Positions 51,687 through 61,283 of a DNA stretch of 64,000 bases are shown here, in pieces (within the stretch, counting starts at the first letter, position 1; each line of letters opens with the position of its first letter). Source of the DNA: Hyunsoonleella aquatilis. Its GTDB lineage: Bacteria > Bacteroidota > Bacteroidia > Flavobacteriales > Flavobacteriaceae. The notes under the pieces are model-generated. The model did not search any database and was not told where the DNA came from. It saw only the letters and a program-made list of their open reading frames with translations. The stretch covers positions 104,086 to 168,085 of the forward strand of contig NZ_JACNMF010000006.1 of assembly GCF_014270105.1 (NCBI RefSeq), written 5' to 3'. A program made the translations under genes and the position numbers.

Positions 51687-53078
51687 ATGAAGCAAGTATT
51701 TATATTAATACTATGTCCGTTTTTTATGTTTGGTCAAACCCAAACTAGTGAAAACAGCAATGTTTTTTCTTTAATGAATACCTACGTACCCGATAATAAT
51801 TTTGAGCAAGCTTTAATTGATTTCGGTTACGATACGGTTTTAGATGATTTTGTACTAACTAGTAATATTACTAATCTTAAATCTTTAGATATTTCTGGTA
51901 GAGAAATTTCAGATTTAACAGGAATTGCTGATTTTGTTAGCCTCGAAGAATTATACTGTTCTAATAATAGCTTACAGAACTTAAACACATCATCAAATAT
52001 AGAACTAAAAACCTTGTATTGTGATCATAATCTTATTTCTGGTTTAGATCTTTCTAGTAATACATCCCTTTTATTTTTACAGGGTGGAAATAATAAATTA
52101 ACTGCTTTAAATGTTGCCACAAATACTAGATTAATTGATTTAATAGTAAAGAATAATAACATCACAAATTTGGATGTTTCAAAAAATGTAGATTTAGAGT
52201 GGTTAGATTGTTTTAATAATCAGTTAAGTACATTAGATGTAAGTTCAAATAGTGTTTTAAGGCGATTGAATTGCTCAAAAAATGAGCTTTCCAATTTAAA
52301 TGTAAATTCAGTTACAACTTTAGAGGAGTTATACTGTTGGGATAATAAATTAAGCGCTTTAGATATTAGTACAAATACTTCTTTACAAACTTTATTTTGT
52401 TTTACTAATAACATAAGCAGCCTCGATGTTAGTAATAATTTTGCATTTTATTTTCTAGATTGCTCGTTTAATAATTTGAATGGCTTGGATGTTAATAATA
52501 ATGTTGGTTTGTATTTTTTATATTGTTCTGGCAATAACTTAAGTGATTTAGATGTTAGCAAAAACGCATTGTTATCAACTTTAAAATGTGATAATAATAA
52601 ACTAGCCGGTTTAGATGTTAGCACTAACAACAATTTAAAATATTTGGAATGTCAAAATAACAGTTTGACTAGCTTAAATGTTAAAAATGGAAACAATACT
52701 AGTTTTACTTTTTTTAAAGCAATCAATAATGAAAATTTAAGTTGTATTGAGGTAGATGATGCTACCTACAGTGATGCCAATTGGTTTGAAGGTAAAGACG
52801 CTGATGCCAGTTTTAATGAAAATTGTGAAAACCTAAACCTCACTTATTTAAGGAAAAATAATTTTCACATATACCCAAACCCTGTTCAAGACAATTTAAA
52901 TATTACTTTAAATAAAGGCTTAGAACTAAAACAGATAAATATTTATAATCTACAAAGCCAATATTTGTATTCAGTAAAAACCTCAAAAATAGACGTAAGT
53001 AAATTAGCAAGTGGTATGTATTTTATTGAGGTAGAAACTAACCAAGGCAAATTAACAAAAAAGGTATTTATAAAATAG
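51687..53078 (+). CDS. LRR surface protein with T9SS type A sorting domain
   Basis: A 463-residue exported protein (signal ending MFGQ). The ectodomain opens TYVPDNNFEQALIDFGYDTVLDDFVLTSNITNLKSLDI, closely paralogous to the gene at 46288. About 14 leucine-rich repeats of the LDVSxNxxLxxLxCxxNxLxxL type follow. The C-terminal type A T9SS signal (YPNPVQDNLNITLNKGLELKQINIYNLQSQYLY..MYFIEVETNQGK) is nearly identical to that of the preceding gene. The gene starts 10 bp after it. Function is probably adhesion. Confidence 0.85.
   Translation: MKQVFILILCPFFMFGQTQTSENSNVFSLMNTYVPDNNFEQALIDFGYDTVLDDFVLTSNITNLKSLDISGREISDLTGIADFVSLEELYCSNNSLQNLNTSSNIELKTLYCDHNLISGLDLSSNTSLLFLQGGNNKLTALNVATNTRLIDLIVKNNNITNLDVSKNVDLEWLDCFNNQLSTLDVSSNSVLRRLNCSKNELSNLNVNSVTTLEELYCWDNKLSALDISTNTSLQTLFCFTNNISSLDVSNNFAFYFLDCSFNNLNGLDVNNNVGLYFLYCSGNNLSDLDVSKNALLSTLKCDNNKLAGLDVSTNNNLKYLECQNNSLTSLNVKNGNNTSFTFFKAINNENLSCIEVDDATYSDANWFEGKDADASFNENCENLNLTYLRKNNFHIYPNPVQDNLNITLNKGLELKQINIYNLQSQYLYSVKTSKIDVSKLASGMYFIEVETNQGKLTKKVFIK
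52938..53014 (+). repeat. 77-bp direct repeat in T9SS sorting domain, copy 2
   Basis: Identical to 51536-51612; see that entry. Confidence 0.8.
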
Positions 53079-53210
53079 ATTGTTTAGAATTAACTATATT
53101 CTGCAGATATAAAATCCTTTTTGAAGATTTCTCTTATTCAATTAAGTGATTTTTTGTATTTTTAAATTATAGTATTATTAAGTATGTTGTTTAAAATCAA
53201 TAAGCTATTT

Positions 53211-55745
53211 ATGAAAGTTTTTTATTTACTCCTATTATTTTCATTAAGTGTAGTTGCTCAGCAACCGGGATCTTTAGATATTTCATTTAACTCTAATGAT
53301 TATGGGTTCGGCAAGGATATTATGGACGCGAGGGCTATGGCTATCCAAAACGATGGGAAGATTGTTGTTGCAATGCCGTATCAATCAAGGCCAGATTTAA
53401 AGGGAGTAGCTTTGACACGTATAAACAATGATGGTAGCATAGATAATAGTTTTATAAAAGGAAGGGTTAATACTAATAGGCGTATCTATAAAATAATAAT
53501 TCTAAGTGAAGGCAAAATCCTGATAGCAGGTAACTTTAATGAATATAACGGTGTTGTGGTCAATTACTTAGCCCGTTTAAATAGCGATGGAAGTTTGGAT
53601 ACTAGCTTTAATGTAGGTATTGGAACGGACAAGCCTATCACTGAGTTAGCAGTACAAAATGACGGTAAGATTGTTTTGGGTGGAAGTTTTAGAACTATTA
53701 ATAATATTTTTGTAGGCGGAATAGCACGCCTAAATAGCGATGGTAGTTTAGACACCACTTTTGATTCCGGAGTTGGTACAAACGGTTATGTTAGTAAACT
53801 CGCAGTTCAAGCCGATGGAAATATTCTTGTCTCAGGAGATTATGATTTATTTAATAATGAAGAAGCAAATGGTTTAGTTCGTTTAAACAAAGATGGTACT
53901 TTGGATAACAATTTTGATGCTGGAACAGGCCCGGATAACGCCATTAATGCTATGGTTGTTCAAGATGATGGCAAAATTGTAATAGGAGGACAGTTTAAAA
54001 GATACAATGGAATTCTAGCAAGCAGACTTGCACGTCTGAATAGCGATGGTAGTATAGATACTAGTTTTAATACAGGAACGGGTATTTATGGCACTCTGTT
54101 TAGTATTAAGATTCAAAGTGACGGTAAAATACTTATTTCTGGCACGTTTCCTGGATATAACGAAACGACTGTAAATAGAATTGCACGTTTACATACCAAC
54201 GGTAGTTTGGATACAAGCTTTAATACTGGAACTGGTGCGGATGATGGTAAAAGTGGCCCATATATTGGAACAATGGTGATTCAGAGTGATGGTAAAATAG
54301 TAATCTCCGGTGATTTTGAAAATTTTAATGGTATATACATTAACGGACTTGCACGGCTAGGTTCAGATGGTAGTCTAGATATGAGTTTCAATGAAGGAAC
54401 GGGCGCTAATCATAACGTTTATACATCTGCAAAACAGAGTGACGGCAAAATTCTTATAGGAGGTTCTTTTAATAGATATAATGGCAAATTAGTTAACAAT
54501 ATAGCTCGTTTGAATACAGAAGATGGAAGTTTGGATACTAGTTTTGATGCCGAATTAGTTGTTAGCTATGTTTCAGTTGTCGAGATACTTAAGGTTCAGG
54601 GTGATGGTAAAATAATTGTCGGTTCAGGTGTTTTAAATAGGAGTACAGGTACTTCAAATCATAATAGAATTGTTAATAGAGTAAGACGTTTAAATAGTGA
54701 TGGAAGCATAGATACAAGTTTTACAGATGGAATCATTGATGAGGATGATGGTTCGGTTTATGGTATAGAAATACAGCAAGATGGTAAAATACTGCTTTAC
54801 GGGGATTTTATAAATTATAATGGTACTGGAAGGTCTAAAATAGTCAGATTAAATAGTGATGGAAGCATAGATACAGGTTTTACTGAGGCTACTCTTCTAA
54901 GTGATAGTAAGGTATGGTCAGTAGTAGTTCAAAATGATAATAAAATAATTATAGGAGGAGATTTTGGAAGATACAATGGTTACTTATTTGACAATTTTGT
55001 ACGTCTAAATATGGATGGTAACGTAGACTTTACATTTGCCTCAGGAGGAAAGGGTTTTAATGATGTGGTAAAGGGTGTGTTTTTACAAAACGATGGAAAA
55101 ATTCTTGTCTACGGCTGGTTTAATGAATATAATGGTACAGACGTGTCATCTATGGTAAGAATGCAACCAGATGGTATTTTGGATGATACCTTTTCCATTG
55201 TGGGAGTTGGCGATATTAGAGCTGTAGCATTTCAGGGTGATGGAAAAATACTTTTAGGAGGAGATATTAACCAGGTTGATAACCAAGACATGAATGATGT
55301 CGTTCGTATAAATTCAGATGGTAGTGTGGACGATAGTTTTAGTACTGGAATAAGTAAAGATGATCATTTTTTATACAGGGATTATGTACATACATTAACG
55401 ATTCAAGATGACGGTAAGATTATTATTGGTGGGACTTTTCATGAGTTTCATGAAGAAGGAAGAAATAGAATTGCAAGACTTCTAGCTTCAGAAGAATTGA
55501 GTATAGATAAAGTTGTTAAGGGTGGTGAAGTATTAGTTTATCCCAACCCAGCAAAAGAAGTAGTAAACATAAACCTAGAAAAAAGTATTCAATTGAAAAA
55601 TATTAATATTTACAATATCCAAAAACAATTTTTGTTTTCTACGAAAGAGAAAAGTATTGATGTCTCGAGGTTAACAAGTGGATTTTATTTTATAGAAGTT
55701 GAAACTAATCAAGGAAAATCCACGAAAAAAATAATTATAGAATAG
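53211..55745 (+). CDS. Delta-60 repeat beta-propeller protein, T9SS type A
   Basis: An 844-residue exported protein (signal MKVFYLLLLFSLSVVAQ; ATG 53211 chosen over 53184). It contains about 13 delta-60 repeats (pattern VQxDGKIxIGGxFxxYNGxxxxxIARLNSDGSLDTSFNxGTG), two per propeller blade pair. The C-terminal T9SS type A domain reads VYPNPAKEVVNINLEKSIQLKNINIYNIQKQFLF..LTSGFYFIEVETNQGKSTKKIIIE. Such propellers are secreted or surface proteins; activity is unknown. It is the third T9SS cargo gene in a row. Confidence 0.87.
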   Translation: MKVFYLLLLFSLSVVAQQPGSLDISFNSNDYGFGKDIMDARAMAIQNDGKIVVAMPYQSRPDLKGVALTRINNDGSIDNSFIKGRVNTNRRIYKIIILSEGKILIAGNFNEYNGVVVNYLARLNSDGSLDTSFNVGIGTDKPITELAVQNDGKIVLGGSFRTINNIFVGGIARLNSDGSLDTTFDSGVGTNGYVSKLAVQADGNILVSGDYDLFNNEEANGLVRLNKDGTLDNNFDAGTGPDNAINAMVVQDDGKIVIGGQFKRYNGILASRLARLNSDGSIDTSFNTGTGIYGTLFSIKIQSDGKILISGTFPGYNETTVNRIARLHTNGSLDTSFNTGTGADDGKSGPYIGTMVIQSDGKIVISGDFENFNGIYINGLARLGSDGSLDMSFNEGTGANHNVYTSAKQSDGKILIGGSFNRYNGKLVNNIARLNTEDGSLDTSFDAELVVSYVSVVEILKVQGDGKIIVGSGVLNRSTGTSNHNRIVNRVRRLNSDGSIDTSFTDGIIDEDDGSVYGIEIQQDGKILLYGDFINYNGTGRSKIVRLNSDGSIDTGFTEATLLSDSKVWSVVVQNDNKIIIGGDFGRYNGYLFDNFVRLNMDGNVDFTFASGGKGFNDVVKGVFLQNDGKILVYGWFNEYNGTDVSSMVRMQPDGILDDTFSIVGVGDIRAVAFQGDGKILLGGDINQVDNQDMNDVVRINSDGSVDDSFSTGISKDDHFLYRDYVHTLTIQDDGKIIIGGTFHEFHEEGRNRIARLLASEELSIDKVVKGGEVLVYPNPAKEVVNINLEKSIQLKNINIYNIQKQFLFSTKEKSIDVSRLTSGFYFIEVETNQGKSTKKIIIE

Positions 55746-55782
55746 TTTAAGTTTCTAAAACATCCATTTAATATTAAAACCC

Positions 55783-55790
55783 TAACTTTG
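55783..55790 (+). promoter_or_regulatory. -7 promoter box of rnr
   Basis: TAACTTTG, a full match to TAnnTTTG, 89 bp before the rnr ATG. Its leader holds the 22-bp near-palindrome AATTTCCAA-aacc-TTGGAAATT at 55836-55857. Confidence 0.5.
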
Positions 55791-55879
55791 TTGAAACAAA
55801 TAGCAAACTCTTCGCCTGATGCTATTGAATACTAAAATTTCCAAAACCTTGGAAATTAAAACATGAAGAAAAGAATTAA

Positions 55880-58135
55880 ATGAAAAGAAAGAAACGAGGG
55901 AAATCCAGAAAAAAAGGAATCCCTAACCTAACAAATGCCATCTTAAGCATTTTAAAAAAAGATAGAAACCAAACTTTTAACTACAAACAAATTGCTTCAA
56001 AACTAGGTGTTAACGATGCTAGTAGTCGTAATCAAATTATAAAAACACTAGCCAAACTTGCCATAAAAGAGGAAATACAACAAGTAGACCGTGGCAAGTT
56101 TAAAGCGATTGTTAATGCAGAATATCATACGGGTATTTTGGATATATCTGCCAGAGGTTCGGGCTATGTAATTTCAGAGGATTTTGATGAGGATGTGTTT
56201 ATTGCCTCCAACAATATCAACAAAGCCTTGAATGGTGACGAGGTAGAATTTTACGCTTACAAACGTCGCAAACGCGGGAAAATAGAGGGTGAAATCACAA
56301 ATGTTATAAAAAGAGCTAAGTCTGAATACGTTGGAGTGATTCAAATCCAAAAAAACAGCAATTATGCCTTTGTGGTACCGGACAGCACAAAAATGTACAA
56401 AGATATTTTTGTTCCTATCAGCAAGACTTTAAAAGCAGAGGATGGTGATAAAGTATTGGTGACATTGGAAGACTGGCCTGAAAATGCAGATTCACCTTAT
56501 GGAAAAGTGAAACAAGTACTCGGAAAACCAGGGGAACACCAAACTGAGATCCATGCGATTTTAGCGGATTATGGTTTGCCACATGGATTTCCACATGAAG
56601 TAGAAGCTTTTGCTAATGAACTGGATACTTCAATCACAGAAAGCGAAATTGCCAAACGCCGTGATATGCGCAAGGATTTAACCTTTACCATTGATCCAAA
56701 GGATGCCAAGGATTTTGACGATGCTCTGTCTTTTAAAGTACTGGATAATGGGCTATATGAAATAGGTATTCACATAGCCGATGTGTCGCATTACGTGAAA
56801 GAAGGTACTCTTTTGGACGATGAAGCATTTGAGCGTGCTACCTCAATTTATTTGGTGGATAGGGTAGTACCTATGTTGCCTGAAGTATTGTCCAATAATG
56901 CTTGTTCTTTACGACCGCATGAAGAAAAATATACCTTTTCGGCAGTTTTTCAAATCAATGAGAATGCCGAGGTTAAACACCAATGGTTCGGCCGAACTGT
57001 TATTTACAGTGATGCACGGTACGCCTACGAAGAAGCACAATCTGTTATTGAGCAGAATGTCACACTGAGCGCTCCCGATAGCTATCGGGACGAAGTGCAA
57101 GAAAAAAGCAAGATCAATTATAAAATTCCTGCTGAAGTTTCACTAACTGGAGAAGCCTACAATACCACTCCAGAACTAGCACAAGCTATTCTAACCTTAG
57201 ATAAACTGGCCAAAATCATGCGTAAAAAACGTATGAAAAACGGTGCTATTTCGTTTGATAAAGTTGAAGTCAAATTCAATCTGGATGAAAATAACAATCC
57301 CGAAGGTGTTTTCTTTAAAACCAGCAAGGATGCAAATAAACTGATTGAAGAATTTATGCTATTAGCCAATAAAAAAGTAGCAGAATTTATCGGCAAGCAA
57401 TCACCAAAAAAGACCTTCGTCTATCGTGTGCACGACGAACCGGATGATGAAAAACTAGCTTCGCTTCAAAATGTGGTAGGACGTTTTGGCTATAAACTGA
57501 ATTTTAAGGATAGAAAGTCCACCACCGCCTCTTTAAACAACTTGCTTAAAGAAGTAGTGGGTAAAAAAGAGCAAAATTTAGTGGATACCTTGGCGATACG
57601 AAGCATGAGCAAAGCCGAATATACCACGCACAACATCGGGCACTATGGATTGGCGTTTGATTACTACAGTCATTTTACCTCACCCATCCGTCGTTATCCG
57701 GATGTGATGGCGCATCGGTTGTTACAGCATTATTTAGATGGTGGTAAATCTGCCAACGAAGAGAGTTACGAAAAGAAATGCCAACATTCCAGCAATATGG
57801 AGATGCTGGCTACTAAAGCTGAACGGGATTCCATTAAATATATGCAGATTCGTTTTATGGAAGACCATAAAGATCAGGAATTTATAGGGGTGATTTCAGG
57901 GGTGACTGATTGGGGTATTTACGTGGAAATTATTTCCAATAAATGCGAAGGTATGGTAAGCGTCCGGGATATGACTGATGATCATTACGCTTTCGATCAA
58001 GACCATTATGCCATGGTGGGACGAAGTACCAAAACCATGTATCAGTTAGGCGATGAAGTAGTGGTGAAAGTAAAAAATACCGATTTAGTTAAAAAGCATT
58101 TGGATTTTCATTTGATTGGGAAGGCAACGGCATAA
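55880..58135 (+). CDS. rnr: Ribonuclease R with an in-frame repeat insertion
   Basis: A 751-residue 3'-to-5' exoribonuclease (RNB family) that degrades structured RNA. It has an N-terminal basic winged-helix domain (ILSIL..NYKQIASKLGV), two cold-shock OB folds, and the RNB catalytic core with RRDMRKDLTFTIDPKDAKDFDDALS (metal-binding Asp cluster). Also present are HIADVSHYVKEG, HYGLAFDYYSHFTSPIRRYPDVMAHRLL and a C-terminal S1 domain (EFIGVISGVTDWGIYVEI). Around residues 394-410 lies an unusual stretch NVTLSAPDSYRDEVQEKSK, encoded by the palindromic segment starting at 57059. The frame is open, so the enzyme is likely active. Confidence 0.95.
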   Translation: MKRKKRGKSRKKGIPNLTNAILSILKKDRNQTFNYKQIASKLGVNDASSRNQIIKTLAKLAIKEEIQQVDRGKFKAIVNAEYHTGILDISARGSGYVISEDFDEDVFIASNNINKALNGDEVEFYAYKRRKRGKIEGEITNVIKRAKSEYVGVIQIQKNSNYAFVVPDSTKMYKDIFVPISKTLKAEDGDKVLVTLEDWPENADSPYGKVKQVLGKPGEHQTEIHAILADYGLPHGFPHEVEAFANELDTSITESEIAKRRDMRKDLTFTIDPKDAKDFDDALSFKVLDNGLYEIGIHIADVSHYVKEGTLLDDEAFERATSIYLVDRVVPMLPEVLSNNACSLRPHEEKYTFSAVFQINENAEVKHQWFGRTVIYSDARYAYEEAQSVIEQNVTLSAPDSYRDEVQEKSKINYKIPAEVSLTGEAYNTTPELAQAILTLDKLAKIMRKKRMKNGAISFDKVEVKFNLDENNNPEGVFFKTSKDANKLIEEFMLLANKKVAEFIGKQSPKKTFVYRVHDEPDDEKLASLQNVVGRFGYKLNFKDRKSTTASLNNLLKEVVGKKEQNLVDTLAIRSMSKAEYTTHNIGHYGLAFDYYSHFTSPIRRYPDVMAHRLLQHYLDGGKSANEESYEKKCQHSSNMEMLATKAERDSIKYMQIRFMEDHKDQEFIGVISGVTDWGIYVEIISNKCEGMVSVRDMTDDHYAFDQDHYAMVGRSTKTMYQLGDEVVVKVKNTDLVKKHLDFHLIGKATA
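57059..57106 (+). repeat. Palindromic element inserted in frame within rnr
   Basis: It starts TGTCACACTGAGCG (nearly the left end of the gltX copy) and contains the perfect 18-bp palindrome TCCCGATAGCTATCGGGA (57073-57090), identical to the one at 21673-21690. The right boundary is uncertain. The reading frame of rnr continues through it. Confidence 0.6.
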
Positions 58136-58154
58136 ACACTCTAATTTGAAATAG

Positions 58155-58595
58155 TTACTTTCGTATAGTAAAGCCAATAGGGGCTTTCAGAGGTCCTGAG
58201 TCATACATATTGATATAGATGGAAACCGTATCTTTTGAGTTTTCCCATGTCACCCGATAATTATCCAGCATTACGCTACCAAAGCCAAAAGGATCATTGT
58301 TGCTTTTCACTGGGCAACAGCTTCCATCTCTATAGTATGAAATTTGTTCACCATTAGGCCCAGCTAATGCATTAAGAAACCGTCTTTCATTTTTTGGACC
58401 TTCGGAGTCTTTGGCACCGCCAACTTCAACGGGATTTTTGGGAGAATAGCCATAGGTTTTGTCTTTGGCTATTTCAGTGACCACAAATGTGTTGTTATCT
58501 CTCAGAATCTGAGCGGTATTTTTTGATGCCTGTTGTGTTGAACCACAGGAAAGAAATAATACTAAAGCTACAAAAGCGATTAATATTTTTTTCAT
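58155..58595 (-). CDS. Hypothetical lipoprotein
   Basis: A 146-residue predicted lipoprotein (signal MKKILIAFVALVLFLSC, Cys17). ATG 58595 was chosen over an ATG six codons upstream because it gives the standard signal peptide. The mature part has DKTYGYSPKNPVEVGG, ERRFLNALAGPNGEQISYYRDGSCCPVKS and VTWENSKDTVSIYINMYDSGPLKAPIGFTI. It looks like a conserved Bacteroidota family, sometimes misnamed after an aldolase in databases; no enzyme motif is visible here. Outer-membrane or periplasmic; function unknown. It is convergent with rnr. Confidence 0.6.
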   Translation of the reverse strand: MKKILIAFVALVLFLSCGSTQQASKNTAQILRDNNTFVVTEIAKDKTYGYSPKNPVEVGGAKDSEGPKNERRFLNALAGPNGEQISYYRDGSCCPVKSNNDPFGFGSVMLDNYRVTWENSKDTVSIYINMYDSGPLKAPIGFTIRK

Positions 58596-58634
58596 GGTGT
58601 TGTTATAATTCAATGGAGTTTACGTTTCAATATA

Positions 58635-60290
58635 TCAACCCTTCAACTTCCCCTTCAAATACCCAAAAGCATCATCAATCTCTTCAAAAACATCAGCTTT
58701 TGGCACTAAATCAGGAATAATATCTACTGCTTCCAGCATATCCATAGGCTGTTCTTTTAAGCCTACCAACAATACTTCAATACCTTCTTCACGCAAATCA
58801 AAAATGGTATCTTCTAAAGTATATAAACCCGATTGGTCCATATAAGGCACCCGATCCATTCTAAGAATCACAGCTTTTACTTCATTGGGTAGTCCTTTTA
58901 TTTGATCTTTAAAATACGAGGTAAACCCAAAAAACAAGGCACCGTACAAATGTTTGATGATGACTTTGTCTTTGTATTTTTCGTAGAATTCTATTTCGTC
59001 CTGCCATGGTTTGTTGCCATCAATATCTGCAACGGCACCAACCTCTAATCCTTGTTCGCTAATATCACCGGATTTTTTCATAAACAACAAGCATGCTAGT
59101 GCCACGCCAATGCCAACCGCTTGAATCAAACTACCGAAAGTGGTAATCAACAACACTAAAACCAAAACAATAGCATCTGCCCTAGGTACTTTTAATAAGT
59201 GTTTCAACCCTTTAAAATCTACAATTTTAAAACCGATTGGAATGAGCAAACCCGCCAGTACACAAAGCGGAATATGGGCCGCCAACTGTCCTAAACCTAG
59301 CAATACAGCTAAAAGAAAGAGGCCATGCAAAATTCCAGATAATCGTGTTCTTCCACCCGCATTAATATTTACAACAGTGCCTTTGGTGGCCCCTGCACCC
59401 GGAATACCGCCGATGGCTGCCGCAAGCATATTTCCAATACCTTGCCCAATCAATTCGCGATTACTGTTGTGTCTTGTTTTGGTCATATTATCAGCTATAA
59501 CAGAAGTCAATAAAGAATCAATACTTCCAAGAACAGCCAAAACAATAGCATACTCCAAAATTGTACTATACGCACTAGAATCAATATCTAAAATTCCTCC
59601 CAATTGAAAGGAGGGCAAACCAGATGGGATTTCACCAATTAAAGGCACATCCATTTTTGTAAAATAAGCGATTAAAGTCGCTACAATCAGAGCCACCAAT
59701 GCGCTAGGAATGGCCTTAGTAATTTTTGGAAACACGAAATAAATAAGAATGGTAACACCCCCTAACAGCAAAGCATAAAGATTGGCCTCTTGAAAAAGTC
59801 TTGGAAAATCTTGAATTACCGCCAAAGTGGATTTTGCCGAGCCCAGTCCAACAAAAGGAAAGAGCTGCAGAATAATAATAATTAGTCCCACGCCGCTCAT
59901 AAATCCCGATACCACAGGGTAGGGGAAGTATTTTACATAACCGGCAATATTTAAAAACCCGAAAATCACTTGAAATAAGCCCCCCAATAAAAAGGCCACT
60001 AAAATGATCCCCATAGCATTTTCAAGACTTCCTGTCATTTCAATAGCTACTGCTACAAGTGTTGCTGAAACGACGGTCATCGGTCCAGTTGGCCCACTAG
60101 CTTGTGTTTCGGTACCGCCAAACATGGCGGCAAAAACACCAACGGCAATAGCGCCGTATAAACCTGCAGTGGCACCCATACCAGATTGTACACCAAAGGC
60201 CAGTGCCAAAGGAAGCGCAACTACTCCGGCTACTAAACCTCCGGTAAAATCACCTTTTAAATTTTTAATGTTGTAGAATTTTGATAGCAT
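58635..60290 (-). CDS. SulP family anion transporter with STAS domain
   Basis: A 551-residue inner-membrane transporter of the SLC26/SulP family. The transport domain (about 1-420) has the SulP signature FTGGLVAGVVALPLALAFGVQSGMGATAGLYGAI, with GTETQASGPTGPMTVV and GGIPGAGATKGTVVNINAGGRTRLSGILHG. The C-terminal STAS domain has EVKAVILRMDRVPYMDQSGLYTLEDTIFDLREEGIEVLLVGL, where DQSG marks the STAS phospho-like loop. It probably carries sulfate, bicarbonate or another anion, coupled to Na+ or H+. There is no adjacent carbonic anhydrase to specify the substrate. Confidence 0.92.
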   Translation of the reverse strand: MLSKFYNIKNLKGDFTGGLVAGVVALPLALAFGVQSGMGATAGLYGAIAVGVFAAMFGGTETQASGPTGPMTVVSATLVAVAIEMTGSLENAMGIILVAFLLGGLFQVIFGFLNIAGYVKYFPYPVVSGFMSGVGLIIIILQLFPFVGLGSAKSTLAVIQDFPRLFQEANLYALLLGGVTILIYFVFPKITKAIPSALVALIVATLIAYFTKMDVPLIGEIPSGLPSFQLGGILDIDSSAYSTILEYAIVLAVLGSIDSLLTSVIADNMTKTRHNSNRELIGQGIGNMLAAAIGGIPGAGATKGTVVNINAGGRTRLSGILHGLFLLAVLLGLGQLAAHIPLCVLAGLLIPIGFKIVDFKGLKHLLKVPRADAIVLVLVLLITTFGSLIQAVGIGVALACLLFMKKSGDISEQGLEVGAVADIDGNKPWQDEIEFYEKYKDKVIIKHLYGALFFGFTSYFKDQIKGLPNEVKAVILRMDRVPYMDQSGLYTLEDTIFDLREEGIEVLLVGLKEQPMDMLEAVDIIPDLVPKADVFEEIDDAFGYLKGKLKG

Positions 60291-60452
60291 ATTTTATTTA
60301 TAAGATTTATTCATAGGAATATCGCTTTATGTTTCCTAAACGATTGAATTCGATTAGAATTCGGTCATAGGAATCAGTGCGATTTAAAGGTAAGGAATAT
60401 TCTAAATTTTAAAAATGCATAGCTAGGGATTATACCTGTTGTTTTGCTTTCG

Positions 60453-61217
60453 TTAGTTACACTTTTTATTTTTTAATAATTCTATAGGTTCTTGCATTTC
60501 CTTTTTCAAATTAGATAAATGTTGTTTCTGTCTGATTAGCATAGCAATAAAAAAAACAAGATTATCTTGAAACTTTACGAATATTGGATTATTGGGCTCA
60601 TTTGTCCAATCATTTTTTGGTAATAGGTCTAATAGTTCTTTGTCGAGCTCTTGATTTAGGTAATCAATATCTTGAAACCCGAAATGACATATTAATTCAA
60701 AATCACTCATTCTTTTAAGAATTTCATTCCTATTCTCTTGAAGTAGATTTAGAATATTGTTCAAAAATGTACTATGCTGAATGAGTCTGTTTTTAAGCTC
60801 TAAATCCGTCAACAGTTTCAACTGTCCCGAAGATGTTATGTCTTCAAAAGCAATATTGCTGGGTACAAAAACGTCTTGTCTTAAAGCAAGTACAAAATTA
60901 TTGAGTAGTTCACCTCTGTCATTAGGTGATTTGTTTAAGTCTAATATTAGCTCTTTACAAAGCTTAATTTTATCAGTTGTGAGTTTAGAAGTTTCATTAA
61001 TTAATTTGTCGTTTAACTCAAAGTCGTCTAAAATTCTACAGTAATAATCAGCCTCGGCATTTTTATTTTTTCTGTTTTCATTCCAATTATTAATCTGCAA
61101 AGCAATTAAAATTCCAATAACGACAAGAATGATTTCTCCAATGGCATATTTAAAATACTTTCCAGTCTTTCCTTCCGAAAGTAAGTTCTGCCTAATTTTT
61201 CTAAAGAATTTTATCAT
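60453..61217 (-). CDS. DUF6090 family membrane protein
   Basis: A 254-residue protein with the DUF6090 start (MIKFFRKIRQNLLSEGKTGKYFKYAIGEIILVVIGILIALQINNWNE). It has one transmembrane helix at about 27-43 and a periplasmic or cytoplasmic helical domain rich in charged residues. The family is common in marine Flavobacteriaceae; its function is unknown. TAACTTTA on the minus strand (61233-61240) is a 7/8 match to the -7 box, 15 bp upstream. It lies in the accessory segment beside the repeat-flanked toxin-antitoxin module. Confidence 0.75.
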   Translation of the reverse strand: MIKFFRKIRQNLLSEGKTGKYFKYAIGEIILVVIGILIALQINNWNENRKNKNAEADYYCRILDDFELNDKLINETSKLTTDKIKLCKELILDLNKSPNDRGELLNNFVLALRQDVFVPSNIAFEDITSSGQLKLLTDLELKNRLIQHSTFLNNILNLLQENRNEILKRMSDFELICHFGFQDIDYLNQELDKELLDLLPKNDWTNEPNNPIFVKFQDNLVFFIAMLIRQKQHLSNLKKEMQEPIELLKNKKCN

Positions 61218-61283
61218 TGATTGGAAATTCTCTAAAGTTAGAATAATTATTTAATTCCGTATAAGTAAGAAATAATGAAGCAC

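Noticed and set aside
59140..59607. 155-codon plus-strand frame inside the SulP gene
   Set aside because: Antisense to membrane-helix codons of SulP; Pro/Lys/Thr-rich composition typical of a shadow.
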